Assembly (NCBI RefSeq): GCF_031599675.1
Contig: NZ_CP134223.1
Location: forward strand, 62,001 to 126,000
Length of the DNA: 64,000 nt
Source of the DNA: Paenibacillus pedocola
Lineage (GTDB): Bacteria > Bacillota > Bacilli > Paenibacillales > Paenibacillaceae
Direction: 5' to 3'
Below the pieces are notes generated by a model. It did not search any database, was not told the DNA's origin, and saw nothing but the letters and a program-made list of their open reading frames with translations. The position numbers and the translations under genes are program-made. Below, piece by piece: positions 8,216 through 25,597 of the stretch. Position 1 is the stretch's first letter. The number at the start of each line of letters is the position of its first letter.

Positions 8216-9844
8216 TTGGAAATCTTAACGGCGTGGCAGGACTGGGAGCAATGGGCAGATGAGAGCTGGAGCCTTCTTCCCTTGATTATACAATCACCAC
8301 AGGATAAATCCGGCTTGCCGGCTTCTTGGATGAAGGCCTGGGAGCAGGCCTCCGCTTATTCAGTGGTACTGGAGAGCGGGAAAGGCGGCCGCTATACTTA
8401 CCTGGGGCTTAGCCCTGTCTCCGTAATAGAAGGCAAAGGTGCACAAGCGGCAGCAATGGATTTAATTCCGGGAACATCGGGCTATCAAGTCCGGGAAGCT
8501 GCTGCAAAGGATCATTTGCACGGTAAACCGCTGGATGTGCTGCAGGGATGGATGAAGGGATTCACTTCCCCGCGCGCAGAGATCTCAGGATTACCGCCGT
8601 TTCATGGCGGCTGTGTGGGATTTCTCAGCTATGATGTAGTCCGTTCCCTGGAGAGGCTGCCTACGCTGGCCCAGGATGATCCGGGATTTCCTGATTATTT
8701 GTTTATGCGTTTCGAAGAGCTATGGATTTACGATCACCAGGAGGACATGCTTTATTGTACTGTTCATGTCCCAGTGACTGCCGGTAATAAATCTGATCTG
8801 TCTGGCCTCAGACTTCTCTATTCCGAGTCTGTACAGCGGGCGGAGAAGATGCTTGAACAGTGGCGGCTGATCGGTTCTGCTGCAGAACCGGAAGCACAGA
8901 CCCAGGCAGCGGAGATGGACAGAATTGTCGCTGTGATTGAGGAGAGCATTAACCTGTCCGGAGAGTGGCCTGGCATGAGGTCAGCCTTTTCACCAGAGCA
9001 CTTTCAGCAGGCCGTGCTCGATGTTCAGGAATACATCCGCCAGGGCGACGTATTCCAGGTCAACCTCTCGCTGCGCCAGGAGGCGCAGCTGAAAGCCCCG
9101 CCGGAGGATGTTTATGAATGGCTGCGCAAGCTCAACCCGTCCCCGTACATGGGGCTGCTCCGCTCGCCCGGCTTCGCGCTCTCCAGCGCTTCGCCGGAGC
9201 TGCTCGTCAAGCTGCACGGGGACAAGGTCAGCGCCCGCCCCATTGCCGGTACCCGGCGCCGGGGGTTCACTCCCGCGGAGGATGCCGCCATGGAGGCGGA
9301 GCTGCGCGGGAGCGAGAAGGAGATCGCCGAGCATATTATGCTTGTCGATCTGGAGCGGAGCGACATCGGCCGTGTCGCTGCATATGGATCGGTCAGCGTG
9401 CCGGAGCTGCTGACCGTGGAGCGATACTCGCATGTGATGCATCTCGTCTCGCAGGTGGAAGGGCGCATCGCCCCCGGCCGGGATGCTTATGATGTCATGG
9501 CCGCCTTGTTTCCCGGCGGCACCATCACCGGCGCGCCTAAGGTGCGCACAATGGAAATCATCGAAGAGCTGGAGCCGGTTCGCCGCGGCCCATATACCGG
9601 TTCACTGGGCTGGATTGACTATAACGGCAATATGGAATTAAATATTATTATACGGACGCTGGCAGTCAAGGACGGAGTAGGATATATTCAGACAGGCGCA
9701 GGTATCGTGATCGATTCCGATCCGTACCGCGAATACCGGGAATGCCATAACAAAGCCAAAGCGGTAGTGAAGGCGGTTCTCTGCAGTGAGCTTCAGCAGG
9801 AATCACGGATCACCGGCGGCGCCAAAGGGGGAGCAACACTATGA
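8216..9844 (+). CDS. pabB: Aminodeoxychorismate synthase component I PabB
   Basis: PabB adds ammonia from PabA to chorismate to give 4-amino-4-deoxychorismate for folate. The protein (542 residues from TTG 8216) has the TrpE-like N-terminal domain, then the chorismate-binding domain with [20 protein letters not shown] and [12 protein letters not shown] 8216 is seven bases after a strong AAGGAGG; ATG 8210 is in frame but touches that site. It shares the fold of anthranilate synthase, but the operon with pabC and folP decides for PabB. Part of the coding sequence around 9100-9550 is richer in G/C than its surroundings. Confidence 0.93.
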   Translation: MEILTAWQDWEQWADESWSLLPLIIQSPQDKSGLPASWMKAWEQASAYSVVLESGKGGRYTYLGLSPVSVIEGKGAQAAAMDLIPGTSGYQVREAAAKDHLHGKPLDVLQGWMKGFTSPRAEISGLPPFHGGCVGFLSYDVVRSLERLPTLAQDDPGFPDYLFMRFEELWIYDHQEDMLYCTVHVPVTAGNKSDLSGLRLLYSESVQRAEKMLEQWRLIGSAAEPEAQTQAAEMDRIVAVIEESINLSGEWPGMRSAFSPEHFQQAVLDVQEYIRQGDVFQVNLSLRQEAQLKAPPEDVYEWLRKLNPSPYMGLLRSPGFALSSASPELLVKLHGDKVSARPIAGTRRRGFTPAEDAAMEAELRGSEKEIAEHIMLVDLERSDIGRVAAYGSVSVPELLTVERYSHVMHLVSQVEGRIAPGRDAYDVMAALFPGGTITGAPKVRTMEIIEELEPVRRGPYTGSLGWIDYNGNMELNIIIRTLAVKDGVGYIQTGAGIVIDSDPYREYRECHNKAKAVVKAVLCSELQQESRITGGAKGGATL

Positions 9845-10422
9845 TCTTGGTCATCGATAATTATGATTCCTTTACGTACAACCTGGTACAGTATTTAGGC
9901 GAACTGGGGGAAGAAGTGAAGGTGCACCGCAACGACGAAATCACGGTTCAGGAGATTGAAAAGATGGCTCCAGATCATATTCTGATCTCACCGGGACCCT
10001 GCACCCCGAATGAAGCGGGCATTAGCCTGGAGCTGCTGCAGCATTTCAAAGGCGTCATTCCGATCTTCGGCGTATGTCTGGGACATCAGGCGATTGGGCA
10101 GGCCTTTGGCGGCAACGTCATTCGCGCGGAACGTTTAATGCACGGCAAAACATCGCCGATTTACCATAACGGCACATCAGTTTTTGAGGGACTGGAATCC
10201 CCCTTTACCGCTACAAGATACCATTCATTAATCGTGGAACGCGAGAGCCTGCCGGATTGCCTGGAGATTACGGCAGAGACGGCGGAAGGTGAAATTATGG
10301 CACTGCGTCATAAAGAGTATCCGATTGAAGGTGTCCAGTTTCATCCGGAATCAATCATTACCGATCATGGCCACACCATGCTCCGCAACTTCCTGAAACG
10401 GAGAGCCGGAGAACCGGCATGA
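9841..10422 (+). CDS. pabA: Glutamine amidotransferase PabA (may also serve TrpG)
   Basis: Class I glutamine amidotransferase subunit, 193 residues, with the nucleophile Cys79 in GVCLGHQ and the His-Glu pair in GVQFHPES. It supplies ammonia to PabB. In B. subtilis this subunit is shared with anthranilate synthase; whether that holds here depends on a second copy elsewhere. Its ATG overlaps the pabB stop (ATGA) and its own TGA overlaps the next start, so the three pab genes are coupled. Confidence 0.94.
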   Translation: MILVIDNYDSFTYNLVQYLGELGEEVKVHRNDEITVQEIEKMAPDHILISPGPCTPNEAGISLELLQHFKGVIPIFGVCLGHQAIGQAFGGNVIRAERLMHGKTSPIYHNGTSVFEGLESPFTATRYHSLIVERESLPDCLEITAETAEGEIMALRHKEYPIEGVQFHPESIITDHGHTMLRNFLKRRAGEPA

Positions 10423-11300
10423 ACTATATCGGACTGAATCAAAAGACAGTCGAGGCCAAAGACGCCGTGGTTTCCGCTCTGGATCACGGCTTTTTGTACG
10501 GCATGGGCCTGTTTGAAACCTTTCGTACTTATGGAGGAGTCCCTTTTCTGCTGCGGCACCATCTAGATAGGCTGGCGGACGGCTGCAGACAGCTGGGAAT
10601 TCCGTTTGAGGCAGATGAAGACTCCCTGCGTAAATGGATTGGACAAGTAATGGCAGCGAATGAGCTGCAGGAAGCATATATCCGTTATACAGTTACCGCA
10701 GGTGAGGATATTTTGGGGCTTCCGGCCGGAGAGTATACGCAGCCTAATCATTTGCTCTATATCAAAGAGCTGCCCAAGGTGCCTGCGTCCCTTTACACGG
10801 AAGGCAAGCCGCTGCAATTGCTGCGGATACCGCGCAATACCCCGGAAGGGCCGGTTAGGCTGAAGTCGCTGCATTATATGAATAACATTTTGGCCAAACG
10901 TGAGCTTGCCGGATATGCCTCAGCTGCGGGCGGTGCGGAAGGGCTAATGCTGACGGATAAAGGGTTTATTGCGGAGGGCATCGTCAGCAATCTCTTTTAC
11001 ATCAAAGACGGGATACTCCATACTCCGGATATAGCTGCAGGCATCCTGCCCGGCATTACCCGGGAAATGGTGCTGGAACTGGCCCCGGGGGCAGGATTGC
11101 GCACAGAAGAGGGGTTTTACCGCTGGGAGCAGCTGCTCGCTGCTGAGGAAATATTTCTGACGAACTCGGTGCAGGAGATTGTCCCGGTGACGGCACTTTG
11201 GCAAGGTACTGAGTCATTGATGGTTAGCGGCGGGCGAAGCGGCAAGAACACGGCTGAATTGATCAGGTTGTACAGGGAAAGGACGGAAGGACTGAAATGA
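10419..11300 (+). CDS. pabC: Aminodeoxychorismate lyase PabC
   Basis: PLP fold-type IV enzyme that splits aminodeoxychorismate into p-aminobenzoate and pyruvate. The 293-residue sequence shows the family segments [15 protein letters not shown] near the N-terminus, [13 protein letters not shown] (containing the likely PLP lysine), and [12 protein letters not shown]. The family also contains D-amino acid and branched-chain aminotransferases; the position between pabA and folP decides the call. It overlaps both neighbours by four bases. Confidence 0.92.
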   Translation: MNYIGLNQKTVEAKDAVVSALDHGFLYGMGLFETFRTYGGVPFLLRHHLDRLADGCRQLGIPFEADEDSLRKWIGQVMAANELQEAYIRYTVTAGEDILGLPAGEYTQPNHLLYIKELPKVPASLYTEGKPLQLLRIPRNTPEGPVRLKSLHYMNNILAKRELAGYASAAGGAEGLMLTDKGFIAEGIVSNLFYIKDGILHTPDIAAGILPGITREMVLELAPGAGLRTEEGFYRWEQLLAAEEIFLTNSVQEIVPVTALWQGTESLMVSGGRSGKNTAELIRLYRERTEGLK

Positions 11301-12154
11301 AACCTGTTATTTATAGACGGAACTACCGGTTTAAGGACAATGAACTGGTCTTAGGCGACCGTACCTTGATTATGGGTATCTTGAATGTAACCCCTGACTC
11401 TTTTTCCGACGGGGGCTTGTGGAATGAGCCGGATAGAGCGGTAGAGCATGCACTCCAGATGGCGGCTGAAGGTGCCGATATTATTGATATAGGCGGTGAA
11501 TCCACACGTCCCGGCCATCAGCCGGTGAGTATGGAGGAAGAGCTGGAGCGGGTGCTTCCTGTTATTGAGAGCATTCACCGCGCAGCGCCCCATCTGGTTC
11601 TTTCGATAGATACGTACAAGGCAGAGGTAGCCCGGCAGGCTATTCAGGCGGGAGCACACATTATTAATGATATCTGGGGTGGCAAAGCTGACCGTGATAT
11701 GGGCGCTGTAGCTGCTGAAGCCGGATGTCCCTTCATACTGATGCATAACCGTCATGACCGTAATTATAAGGATCTGGCGGCAGATATATCTGCGGATCTC
11801 AAAGAGAGTATTGATTTGGCACTGGCTGCAGGTGTAAAGCCGGAGAACATCATCCTTGACCCGGGTATCGGGTTTGCCAAGGATTATACCGAGAATTTGC
11901 AGGCGATGATGGCGCTGGACAGCTTGACTGAGCTGGGATATCCGGTACTGCTGGCTACCTCCCGCAAAAAGTTCATCCGGACTGCACTCGGTCTTCCAGC
12001 GGATGATGTTGTGGAGGGAACCGCCGCGACTGTAGCATTCGGCATTGCCCAAGGCTGTCAGATCGTGCGGGTGCATGATGTGTCCTTAATCAAACGAACC
12101 GTTCAAATGTGCGATGCTATGCTGTATGCCGCCTCTCTGCAAGTGCGGAAGTAG
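11297..12154 (+). CDS. folP: Dihydropteroate synthase
   Basis: FolP joins p-aminobenzoate to the pterin pyrophosphate and is the sulfonamide target. The TIM-barrel signature MGILNVTPDSFSDGG, the DIGGESTRPG loop and the C-terminal RVHDV are all present in 285 residues. Its start overlaps the pabC stop. The following 51 bases before folB have only a weak ribosome site and no terminator, so the operon continues. Confidence 0.96.
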   Translation: MKPVIYRRNYRFKDNELVLGDRTLIMGILNVTPDSFSDGGLWNEPDRAVEHALQMAAEGADIIDIGGESTRPGHQPVSMEEELERVLPVIESIHRAAPHLVLSIDTYKAEVARQAIQAGAHIINDIWGGKADRDMGAVAAEAGCPFILMHNRHDRNYKDLAADISADLKESIDLALAAGVKPENIILDPGIGFAKDYTENLQAMMALDSLTELGYPVLLATSRKKFIRTALGLPADDVVEGTAATVAFGIAQGCQIVRVHDVSLIKRTVQMCDAMLYAASLQVRK

Positions 12155-12205
12155 GTTAGGCCTACAGCGGCTGACTATTTTTATAATAAGAAAGCAGGTA
12201 CTGTA

Positions 12206-12568
12206 ATGGATAAAATGACGCTGCACCGCATGGAATATTACGGATATCACGGAGTGTTTGAAGAGGAACGCAAGCTTGGCCAGCGCTTCTATGTGGATCT
12301 GGAGCTGGAGCTTGATTTGCAGTCTGCAGGGCTGAATGATGATCTGACGCAGACCGTGAACTATGCCGAAGTGCATGAAACTGTTAAAAATATTGTCGAA
12401 ACAAAGTCCTTTAAGCTGATCGAAGCTTTGGCGGAACATATTGCATCCGTGTTACTGGACACTTATACTATTATCAATGCAGTAACGGTCAAAGTGACCA
12501 AGCCGCATCCGCCGTTCGACATTCATTTTCAGGGAGTGACCGTAGAACTGCGCAGAACGAGAAAGTGA
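12206..12568 (+). CDS. folB: Dihydroneopterin aldolase
   Basis: FolB converts dihydroneopterin to 6-hydroxymethyl-dihydropterin and glycolaldehyde. The 120-residue product has YYGYHGVFEEER and the LIEALAEHIA segment with the conserved glutamate and pterin-binding residues, and ends in the typical VTKPHPP region. The AAGCAGGTA ribosome site is modest. It is placed between folP and folK exactly as in Bacillus. Confidence 0.95.
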   Translation: MDKMTLHRMEYYGYHGVFEEERKLGQRFYVDLELELDLQSAGLNDDLTQTVNYAEVHETVKNIVETKSFKLIEALAEHIASVLLDTYTIINAVTVKVTKPHPPFDIHFQGVTVELRRTRK

Positions 12569-12578
12569 GACCAGGTCC

Positions 12579-13130
12579 ATGAACATACATTCCACCTCTG
12601 AGGCATCAGAGGCTTATATTGCTTTAGGGGCTAATTTGGGTGACCGTGAGGGAACCTTGAAGGAAGCTTTGAACAGGCTGAACCAGCATGAGGGAATTGA
12701 AGTTGTACGCTGCTCCAGAATATACGAGACCGAGCCGGTAGGCTATCTGGATCAGCCGCAGTTTTTGAATATGGCTGCAGCCCTGCGTACTACGCTTGCG
12801 CCGGAGGATTTGCTTCATGTCATGCTGGCGATTGAGACACAGCTCGGCCGCGTCCGGGATATCCGGTACGGACCGAGAACCGTCGATTTGGATTTGCTCT
12901 GGGTAGAAGGCCGGAGTCTGGACACGCCCGAGTTAACGCTTCCGCATCCCCGGATGATGGAGCGGGCGTTTGTGCTGATTCCGCTAAGTGATATTGTTCC
13001 GCAGAATGATGCATCGTTCGGACTTTACGGAATGATTGCTGCAGCGCTTCAAGATTTGGACGGAAAGGAAGGAATGCGCTTGTGGACATCAAACGAATGG
13101 GACGGCGGGTCAGAGCATTCCGGAAGCTAA
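12579..13130 (+). CDS. folK: 2-amino-4-hydroxy-6-hydroxymethyldihydropteridine pyrophosphokinase
   Basis: HPPK activates the pterin alcohol with ATP for FolP. The 183-residue protein contains ALGANLGDR near the N-terminus, the YETEPVG motif, and the signature RYGPRTVDLDLLW with the magnesium-binding aspartates. It follows folB by ten bases. Its last 49 bases are shared, in another frame, with the start of the small XRE gene. Confidence 0.95.
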   Translation: MNIHSTSEASEAYIALGANLGDREGTLKEALNRLNQHEGIEVVRCSRIYETEPVGYLDQPQFLNMAAALRTTLAPEDLLHVMLAIETQLGRVRDIRYGPRTVDLDLLWVEGRSLDTPELTLPHPRMMERAFVLIPLSDIVPQNDASFGLYGMIAAALQDLDGKEGMRLWTSNEWDGGSEHSGS

Positions 13131-13291
13131 AAGGGTATACCCAGCAGGAGCTGGCGGATTCTGTCGGAATTTCCCTCGCTGTGCTCGGCGCAGTAGAGAG
13201 GGGCAATCGTCGTTTGGAAGATAAAATTTTAAATAAAATTGCGGATGTTCTCGGCGTTTCAGCCGAAGAGCTGGCCAATCCCTCCCCGTGA
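13082..13291 (+). CDS. Small XRE-family DNA-binding protein (YazB-like)
   Basis: A 69-residue protein that is essentially one Cro/C1-type helix-turn-helix: RAFRKLKGYTQQELADSVGI, then LGAVERGNRR, and DVLGVSAEEL. It starts with GTG behind AAGGAAGGA, inside the end of folK. B. subtilis has a gene of this type (yazB) in exactly this place, between folK and the dihydrouridine synthase gene. The target is unknown; conservation inside the folate operon suggests a local regulatory role, which is inference. Confidence 0.85.
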   Translation: MDIKRMGRRVRAFRKLKGYTQQELADSVGISLAVLGAVERGNRRLEDKILNKIADVLGVSAEELANPSP

Positions 13292-13336
13292 GACGGAGCT
13301 TTTATATAAACCAAAGAGTAAAGGAAGTGAAAGAAC

Positions 13337-14353
13337 ATGCTGAAAATTGGCGGTATTGAATTGAAGAACCAGGTGGTTCTGGCGCCTATGGCCGGCGTAT
13401 GCAATCCTGCTTTTCGTCTGATCGCAAAAGAGTTTGGCACAGGTTTGGTCTGCGCAGAAATGGTCAGTGACAAGGCAATCCTGCACGGCAACAAGCGCAC
13501 ACGAGAAATGCTGTTTGTGGATGAGCGGGAGAAGCCGCTTAGCCTGCAGATTTTTGGAGGCGACCGTGAATCGCTGGTTGGAGCGGCAAGAGTGGTGGAT
13601 AAAGAGACCAATGCCGATATTATCGACATTAATATGGGCTGTCCTGTCCCTAAAGTGACCAAATGTGATGCCGGCGCCCGCTGGCTGTTGAATCCTGACA
13701 AAATTTACGAGATGGTGTCGGCTGTCGTGGAAGCCGTGGATAAGCCTGTCACCGTAAAAATGCGCATCGGCTGGGACAGTGAGCACATCTTTGTAGAAGA
13801 GAATGCGCGTGCTGTAGAACGGGCCGGCGGCCAGGCCGTCAGTGTGCACGGCCGTACACGCGAGCAGCTGTATACCGGACATGCGGACTGGAAGTATATC
13901 AAAATGGCCAAAGAGGCTGTTTCGATTCCCGTTATCGGTAACGGGGACGTGAATACACCTGAGGATGCGCGGGCAATGCTTGATCAGACCGGCTGTGACG
14001 GAGTCATGATCGGCCGCGGCGCATTGGGCAATCCGTGGATGCTGTACCGTACGGTGCAGTATTTGAAAACTGGCGAACTGATGCCTGAGCCTGAAGTTGA
14101 AGAGAAAATCAAAGTAGCGATTCTTCACATGGACCGGTTGGTGACCCTTAAGGGGGAAGCGGTCGCCGTTCGTGAAATGCGCAAGCATATGGCCTGGTAT
14201 TTGAAAGGTCTTAAAGCTGCCGCCCGTGTGAAGGATGTCATTATGGAAGAAACAAGACGCGACGGAATGGTGCGGATTTTGAATGATTTTGTCGTACAGC
14301 TTAGAGATGAAGAGGAAAAGGAAGACCTGAGCCCTTCTCTTTCGGCAGTATAA
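13337..14353 (+). CDS. dusB: tRNA-dihydrouridine synthase
   Basis: FMN enzyme that reduces specific uridines in tRNA. The 338-residue protein starts with the barrel segment [15 protein letters not shown], has the catalytic Cys102 in NMGCPVPKV, the Lys/His FMN-binding region [10 protein letters not shown], and [13 protein letters not shown]. The length and the [16 protein letters not shown] C-terminal RNA-binding helix fit DusB. It is the last gene of the folate operon; a new promoter follows for greA. Confidence 0.94.
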   Translation: MLKIGGIELKNQVVLAPMAGVCNPAFRLIAKEFGTGLVCAEMVSDKAILHGNKRTREMLFVDEREKPLSLQIFGGDRESLVGAARVVDKETNADIIDINMGCPVPKVTKCDAGARWLLNPDKIYEMVSAVVEAVDKPVTVKMRIGWDSEHIFVEENARAVERAGGQAVSVHGRTREQLYTGHADWKYIKMAKEAVSIPVIGNGDVNTPEDARAMLDQTGCDGVMIGRGALGNPWMLYRTVQYLKTGELMPEPEVEEKIKVAILHMDRLVTLKGEAVAVREMRKHMAWYLKGLKAAARVKDVIMEETRRDGMVRILNDFVVQLRDEEEKEDLSPSLSAV

Positions 14354-14429
14354 TTTCCGCTCCTGCATCGGGGATCTCCATGCTTCTGCTTACATTATCA
14401 GATAACACTGAACTTTATATGGGGCGTCA

Positions 14430-14458
14430 TTGACATTTAGTAGCGGTTCCAATATAAT
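14430..14458 (+). promoter_or_regulatory. Consensus sigma-A promoter of greA
   Basis: TTGACA (14430-14435) and TATAAT (14453-14458) are both perfect and 17 bases apart. The expected start near 14465 gives a leader of about 115 bases. The leader contains a G-rich hairpin (arms 14503-14508 and 14516-14521) without a T run. Confidence 0.93.
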
Positions 14459-14579
14459 TTCACAGTATAAAATCGCCGTTACAGCAAGCGTTAATGCAGC
14501 AGGGAGGGTTCTTATCCCTCCGGATTCGCATATAGTATGGTGTTTTCAATAAATGTATACGACAGGAGAATCGGTTGAG

Positions 14580-15059
14580 ATGAGCGATAAAGAAGTCATC
14601 CTTACGCCGGACGGACTTAAGCGTCTGGAAGAAGAACTGGAGACCCTCAAATCCGTGAAACGCCGCGAAGTGGCCGAGCGGATTAAAGTAGCAATCGGCT
14701 ACGGGGATATCAGCGAGAACTCGGAGTATGAAGATGCGAAGAACGAACAGGCTTTTATCGAAGGCCGTATTATTACTCTGGAAAAAATGCTCCGCAACGC
14801 CCGAATCATCAACAGCGACGAGATTGTTACTGATGTGGTAAGCATTGGGGTTACGGTTAGCGTTGAAGATTTGGAATATGGCGACGTGATGGAGTATACC
14901 ATCGTCGGCACAGCTGAATCCGATCCGTTAAATAATAAAATCTCTAACGAAAGCCCGGTAGGTAGAGCCATTATCGGCAAAAAAGTCGGCACAATCGTCG
15001 ATGTTAGTGTTCCTGCAGGCGTCATTCAATATAAAATTCTCGATATTAGAATGAAGTAA
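14580..15059 (+). CDS. greA: Transcription elongation factor GreA
   Basis: GreA rescues backtracked RNA polymerase by stimulating transcript cleavage. The 159-residue protein has the N-terminal coiled coil with the acidic tip [13 protein letters not shown] and the C-terminal FKBP-like domain ending [16 protein letters not shown] 14580 is chosen because ACAGGAGA lies about ten bases upstream and the length is then the usual one; the longer in-frame start at 14553 lacks a site. In B. subtilis greA lies elsewhere, so it is an insertion between dusB and lysS. Confidence 0.95.
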   Translation: MSDKEVILTPDGLKRLEEELETLKSVKRREVAERIKVAIGYGDISENSEYEDAKNEQAFIEGRIITLEKMLRNARIINSDEIVTDVVSIGVTVSVEDLEYGDVMEYTIVGTAESDPLNNKISNESPVGRAIIGKKVGTIVDVSVPAGVIQYKILDIRMK

Positions 15060-15076
15060 CTTACAGTTGTACCCCG

Positions 15077-15101
15077 AAAGCTTCCTTAGGGAAGCTTTTT
15101 T
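15077..15101 (+). terminator. Rho-independent terminator of greA
   Basis: Perfect 8-base stem (15078-15085 with 15090-15097), four-base loop and a run of T, 18 bases after the stop. Confidence 0.9.
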
Positions 15102-15156
15102 CAAAGTATAACAAGCGAAAAATATGGGTGAACATATATAGCTTATATTTTGTACT

Positions 15157-15205
15157 GAAACGGACTGCCCTCGCTCAATACCCGCGGGGAGCCGTTTCTT
15201 CTTAT
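15157..15205 (+). terminator. Second hairpin, terminator-like, in the lysS leader
   Basis: GAAACGG and GCCC pair with GGGG and CCGTTTC to give a long interrupted stem ending in TTCTTCTT. It lies about 40 bases before lysS. It could be a second terminator or an attenuator for lysS. No T-box sequence was found with it. Confidence 0.5.
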
Positions 15206-15236
15206 GTATATGACATGATGGTTTTAGAGAGGATGA

Positions 15237-16757
<1,521 letters not shown>

Positions 16758-16905
16758 ATAATGTCCTGATCCCAAAACCACAATAACCAGGGAAGCTGTA
16801 CAGGCAGTTTCCTTGGTTCACTGGTGGAATGAGCTGCTGTTAGAGATAATGTGCTTAGCCGTAGCCTAACAAATGCAGAATAGGCATAATCTTTTAAAAT
16901 AATGC

Positions 16906-16934
16906 TTGCAATCAAACGCTATACATGATATATT
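16906..16934 (+). promoter_or_regulatory. rRNA operon promoter P1
   Basis: TTGCAA (16906-16911) and TATATT (16929-16934) with a 17-base spacer. It is the upstream member of a tandem pair about 86 bases apart, as is usual for Bacillales rRNA operons. Confidence 0.8.
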
Positions 16935-16991
16935 CTATTTCTGGCCGCGAAACATCAACGCCGAGCTCGAAAAAGAAGTTAAAAAAAGAGC

Positions 16992-17020
16992 TTGCATTGA
17001 ACGGCTGGATGTGATATATT
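16992..17020 (+). promoter_or_regulatory. rRNA operon promoter P2
   Basis: TTGCAT (16992-16997) and TATATT (17015-17020) with a 17-base spacer. An A-rich tract (16978-16987) just upstream could act as an UP element. Confidence 0.85.
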
Positions 17021-17064
17021 ATAAGAGTTGCTGGTGACGAGATGATCGGCACTGACAACGAGCT

Positions 17065-17095
17065 TGATCTTTGAAAACTGAACAACGAGTGAGTA
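17065..17095 (+). promoter_or_regulatory. rRNA leader: boxA-like antitermination site and 5' arm of the 16S processing stem
   Basis: TGATCTTTGAAAACTGAAC at 17065-17083 recurs nearly unchanged in the 16S-23S spacer (18855-18873), as expected for boxA-type elements. The next bases, AACGAGTGAGTA (17084-17095), are exactly complementary to 18807-18818 just after the 16S gene, which would form the RNase III processing stem. Confidence 0.7.
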
Positions 17096-17184
17096 TCGGA
17101 AATCACTTCGGTGAGATCCAAAATTAGAGAATGCAAATTCTCGTCAGATGTTTCAAAATGAGCAATCGCTCTTTCTAAATACCA

Positions 17185-21950
<4,766 letters not shown>

Positions 21951-22033
21951 AAAAATTTCGAAGAACGCAGATTCGTTTCGGATTCAGTTTTCAGGAATCA
22001 AGATTCCTGAAGCATTTACGCTGTAAATGCCTG

Positions 22034-22150
22034 TTTGGTGGCGATAGCGGAAGGGTTCCACGCGTACCCATCCCGAACACGACCGTTAAGCCTTCCAGCG
22101 CCGATGGTACTTGGACCGAAGGGTCCTGGGAGAGTAGGACGCCGCCAAGC
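22034..22150 (+). rRNA. 5S ribosomal RNA
   Basis: About 117 bases starting TTTGGTGGCGATAGC and ending GACGCCGCCAAGC; the two ends pair. The loop CCCATCCCGAACACG is typical. No tRNA genes follow. Confidence 0.96.
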
Positions 22151-22155
22151 ACATG

Positions 22156-22191
22156 AAGCCATTGTTGAGTAATCGACAATGGCTTTTTTTG
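22156..22191 (+). terminator. Terminator of the rRNA operon
   Basis: A stem of about 12 bp (arms 22157-22168 and 22173-22184, one imperfect step), four-base loop and seven T directly after the 5S gene. The 355-base gap up to guaB holds this, the guaB promoter and AT-rich leader only. Confidence 0.93.
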
Positions 22192-22307
22192 TTGTTTATA
22201 TAGAGATTATGAAATGAGCCTAATGTCCACCCCGTATGGACTTTCGTCCAAGAATTCGCTTACTCTGTGGCCATTTTCCGAATACCTCCTCTGATGATGT
22301 AATATTC

Positions 22308-22336
22308 TTGACAGGCCAAAAAGCCTTTGCTAAGAT
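22308..22336 (+). promoter_or_regulatory. Sigma-A promoter of guaB
   Basis: TTGACA (22308-22313) and TAAGAT (22331-22336), spacer 17. The start near 22343 leaves a leader of about 160 bases without a recognised riboswitch. Confidence 0.85.
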
Positions 22337-22476
22337 GGCAATAATATATTTTTGGACAAGCATCTCAAACCTTAATTGAAGATCTCAATGTGCCTAACTT
22401 CGCTGTGACGGTCTGTGTCTATCGGATATGGACTTTAGCCGGAGTTTCTTCATTTATAAAGTTTGCGGACGTTTAG

Positions 22477-23964
<1,488 letters not shown>

Positions 23965-23985
23965 TCGGCCAAATTCGCTAAATTA

Positions 23986-24025
23986 CGGACAGACAGGGCG
24001 AAATTCGTTCTGTCTGTCTTTTTTT
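23986..24025 (+). terminator. Rho-independent terminator of guaB
   Basis: GACAGACAG (23988-23996) pairs with CTGTCTGTC (24010-24018), followed by seven T. Confidence 0.93.
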
Positions 24026-24038
24026 GCAGGTACCCCTG

Positions 24039-24047
24039 TGTTAGAAT
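24039..24047 (+). promoter_or_regulatory. Extended -10 promoter of dacA
   Basis: TGTTAGAAT gives TGN plus TAGAAT (24042-24047), about 40 bases before the dacA start. TTGCAG upstream is only 12 bases away, too close to be its -35. Confidence 0.5.
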
Positions 24048-24087
24048 AGAACAAGCAATGGATATGAACCAAAGGAGAGTAGTAATT

Positions 24088-25485
24088 TTGAAGCACAAGC
24101 GGAAGTTCAGCAGTAAACAATTTGTGATCAAGACAGCGACAGTAGGTCTGCTTTTAAATATGTTAGCTTCTCCTGCAAGTTCAGTACTGGCCGATGCGGT
24201 GAAGACCCCGGCTACAACAGAAGCAGGTACTGCTGCCACAGGCACTGCAACAGCCAAAGCAGCTGTAGCCAAAATACCCTCTGTAGAATCGCTAGGACTT
24301 AACGTGAGCTCGGCAGTATTAATTGAACCTACTACCGGTGAGGTGTTGTTGTCTTATAATGCAGATCAAGCTCTGCCCCCTGCGAGTATGACGAAGATGA
24401 TGACAGAGTATCTTGTAGCCGAAGCCGTGAAGAATGGACAGCTTACCTGGGACCAGAAGGTCATCGTACAGGAGAATGCCGCCCAGCAAATCGGTTCCCG
24501 GATCTTTTTGGCACAAGGTGATGAACATACAGTTAAAGAGCTGTACATAGCTATGGCAGTTGGCTCAGCCAATGATGCTACGGTTGCTTTGGCGGAACTG
24601 GTTTCCGGATCTGAACAGCAATTTGTGACATTGATGAACGAAACTGCCCAGAAGATGGGGATGAAGACAGCGTATTTTATCAATTCGACGGGTCTTGACC
24701 GGGCAGATATGCCGGCTAAGTACCGTCCGGAAACGGACCGCGAAACGGTCATGTCTGCGATGGATGCGGCTATTCTTGCAAAATATATTGTAACTGATCA
24801 TCCTGATTTCACTGAATTCACAACCATACAGTCTTATAAATTCCGTGACCGGGATACCAAACCTATGGTTAACTACAACTGGATGCTGGAGGCTAATAAG
24901 GATATTGCGAACTTTAAGGCATACGCCTACCCGGGTCTTGACGGACTGAAGACGGGACATACTAGCAATGCCGGCAACTGCTTCACTGGTACGGCCGTGC
25001 GAGACGGCATGCGTCTGATCAGTGTAGTTATGGGGGCCGATTCAGAAGCGCATCGTTTTACTGAAACCAAGAAAGTGCTTGATTTTGGCTTCAATAACTT
25101 TGAGATCAAGCAGGTCGTGGCCGCTAAGTCGGTAATCACCGGCAACGAAACCGTGCCTGTACAAAAAGGCAAGAACGAAAGTGTATCCGTGGTTACGGAT
25201 GCAGGTGTAACTTTCATGGTCCCTAAAGGAACGGTTTCACCTCAAATCGAAACTGCCGTTACGGTGAATGATCCATCAACTTTGGTGGCTCCAATCCCCA
25301 ATGCTACAGCAGTCGGTAAGGTAACCTACACTTATAAGGTGGAAGGCATGTCTCAGGTCCAACAGAAGACCGTTAATTTGATTACAGCTGAGGAAGCAGA
25401 GAAAGCCGGATGGTTCAAACTGCTGATGCGGGCAATAGGCGATTTTTTTGGTGATCTGTTTACAGGAATTAAAGATCTGTTCTAG
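24088..25485 (+). CDS. dacA: D-alanyl-D-alanine carboxypeptidase (PBP5-type)
   Basis: Low-molecular-weight PBP that trims the terminal D-Ala of peptidoglycan stems. The 465-residue protein has a signal peptide ending near SSVLADA, the active-site SMTK (Ser100-Lys103), SAN, and KTG in DGLKTGHT. The C-terminal PBP5 domain is followed by an amphipathic end (LLMRAIGDFFGDLFTGIKDLF region) that would anchor it to the membrane. TTG 24088 follows AAAGGAG at the right distance; the upstream ATGs have no site. Confidence 0.95.
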   Translation: MKHKRKFSSKQFVIKTATVGLLLNMLASPASSVLADAVKTPATTEAGTAATGTATAKAAVAKIPSVESLGLNVSSAVLIEPTTGEVLLSYNADQALPPASMTKMMTEYLVAEAVKNGQLTWDQKVIVQENAAQQIGSRIFLAQGDEHTVKELYIAMAVGSANDATVALAELVSGSEQQFVTLMNETAQKMGMKTAYFINSTGLDRADMPAKYRPETDRETVMSAMDAAILAKYIVTDHPDFTEFTTIQSYKFRDRDTKPMVNYNWMLEANKDIANFKAYAYPGLDGLKTGHTSNAGNCFTGTAVRDGMRLISVVMGADSEAHRFTETKKVLDFGFNNFEIKQVVAAKSVITGNETVPVQKGKNESVSVVTDAGVTFMVPKGTVSPQIETAVTVNDPSTLVAPIPNATAVGKVTYTYKVEGMSQVQQKTVNLITAEEAEKAGWFKLLMRAIGDFFGDLFTGIKDLF

Positions 25486-25528
25486 AGTCAGCAATGACTT
25501 TAGGCAGACAGAAATCCGAGTAAATGGG

Positions 25529-25557
25529 TTGTATATATAACCGCCCTGCGGTAGAAT
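25529..25557 (+). promoter_or_regulatory. Sigma-A promoter of pdxST
   Basis: TTGTAT (25529-25534) and TAGAAT (25552-25557), spacer 17, about 40 bases upstream of pdxS. Confidence 0.7.
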
Positions 25558-25597
25558 TATTATTTAGATTCAGTCAGATTATTCGGGAGGCTTGGAC

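Noticed and set aside
16774..16820. Terminator after lysS from the AACCAGGGAA/TTTCCTTGGTT pairing.
   Set aside because: The stem is interrupted and no T run follows, so it was not listed as a terminator.
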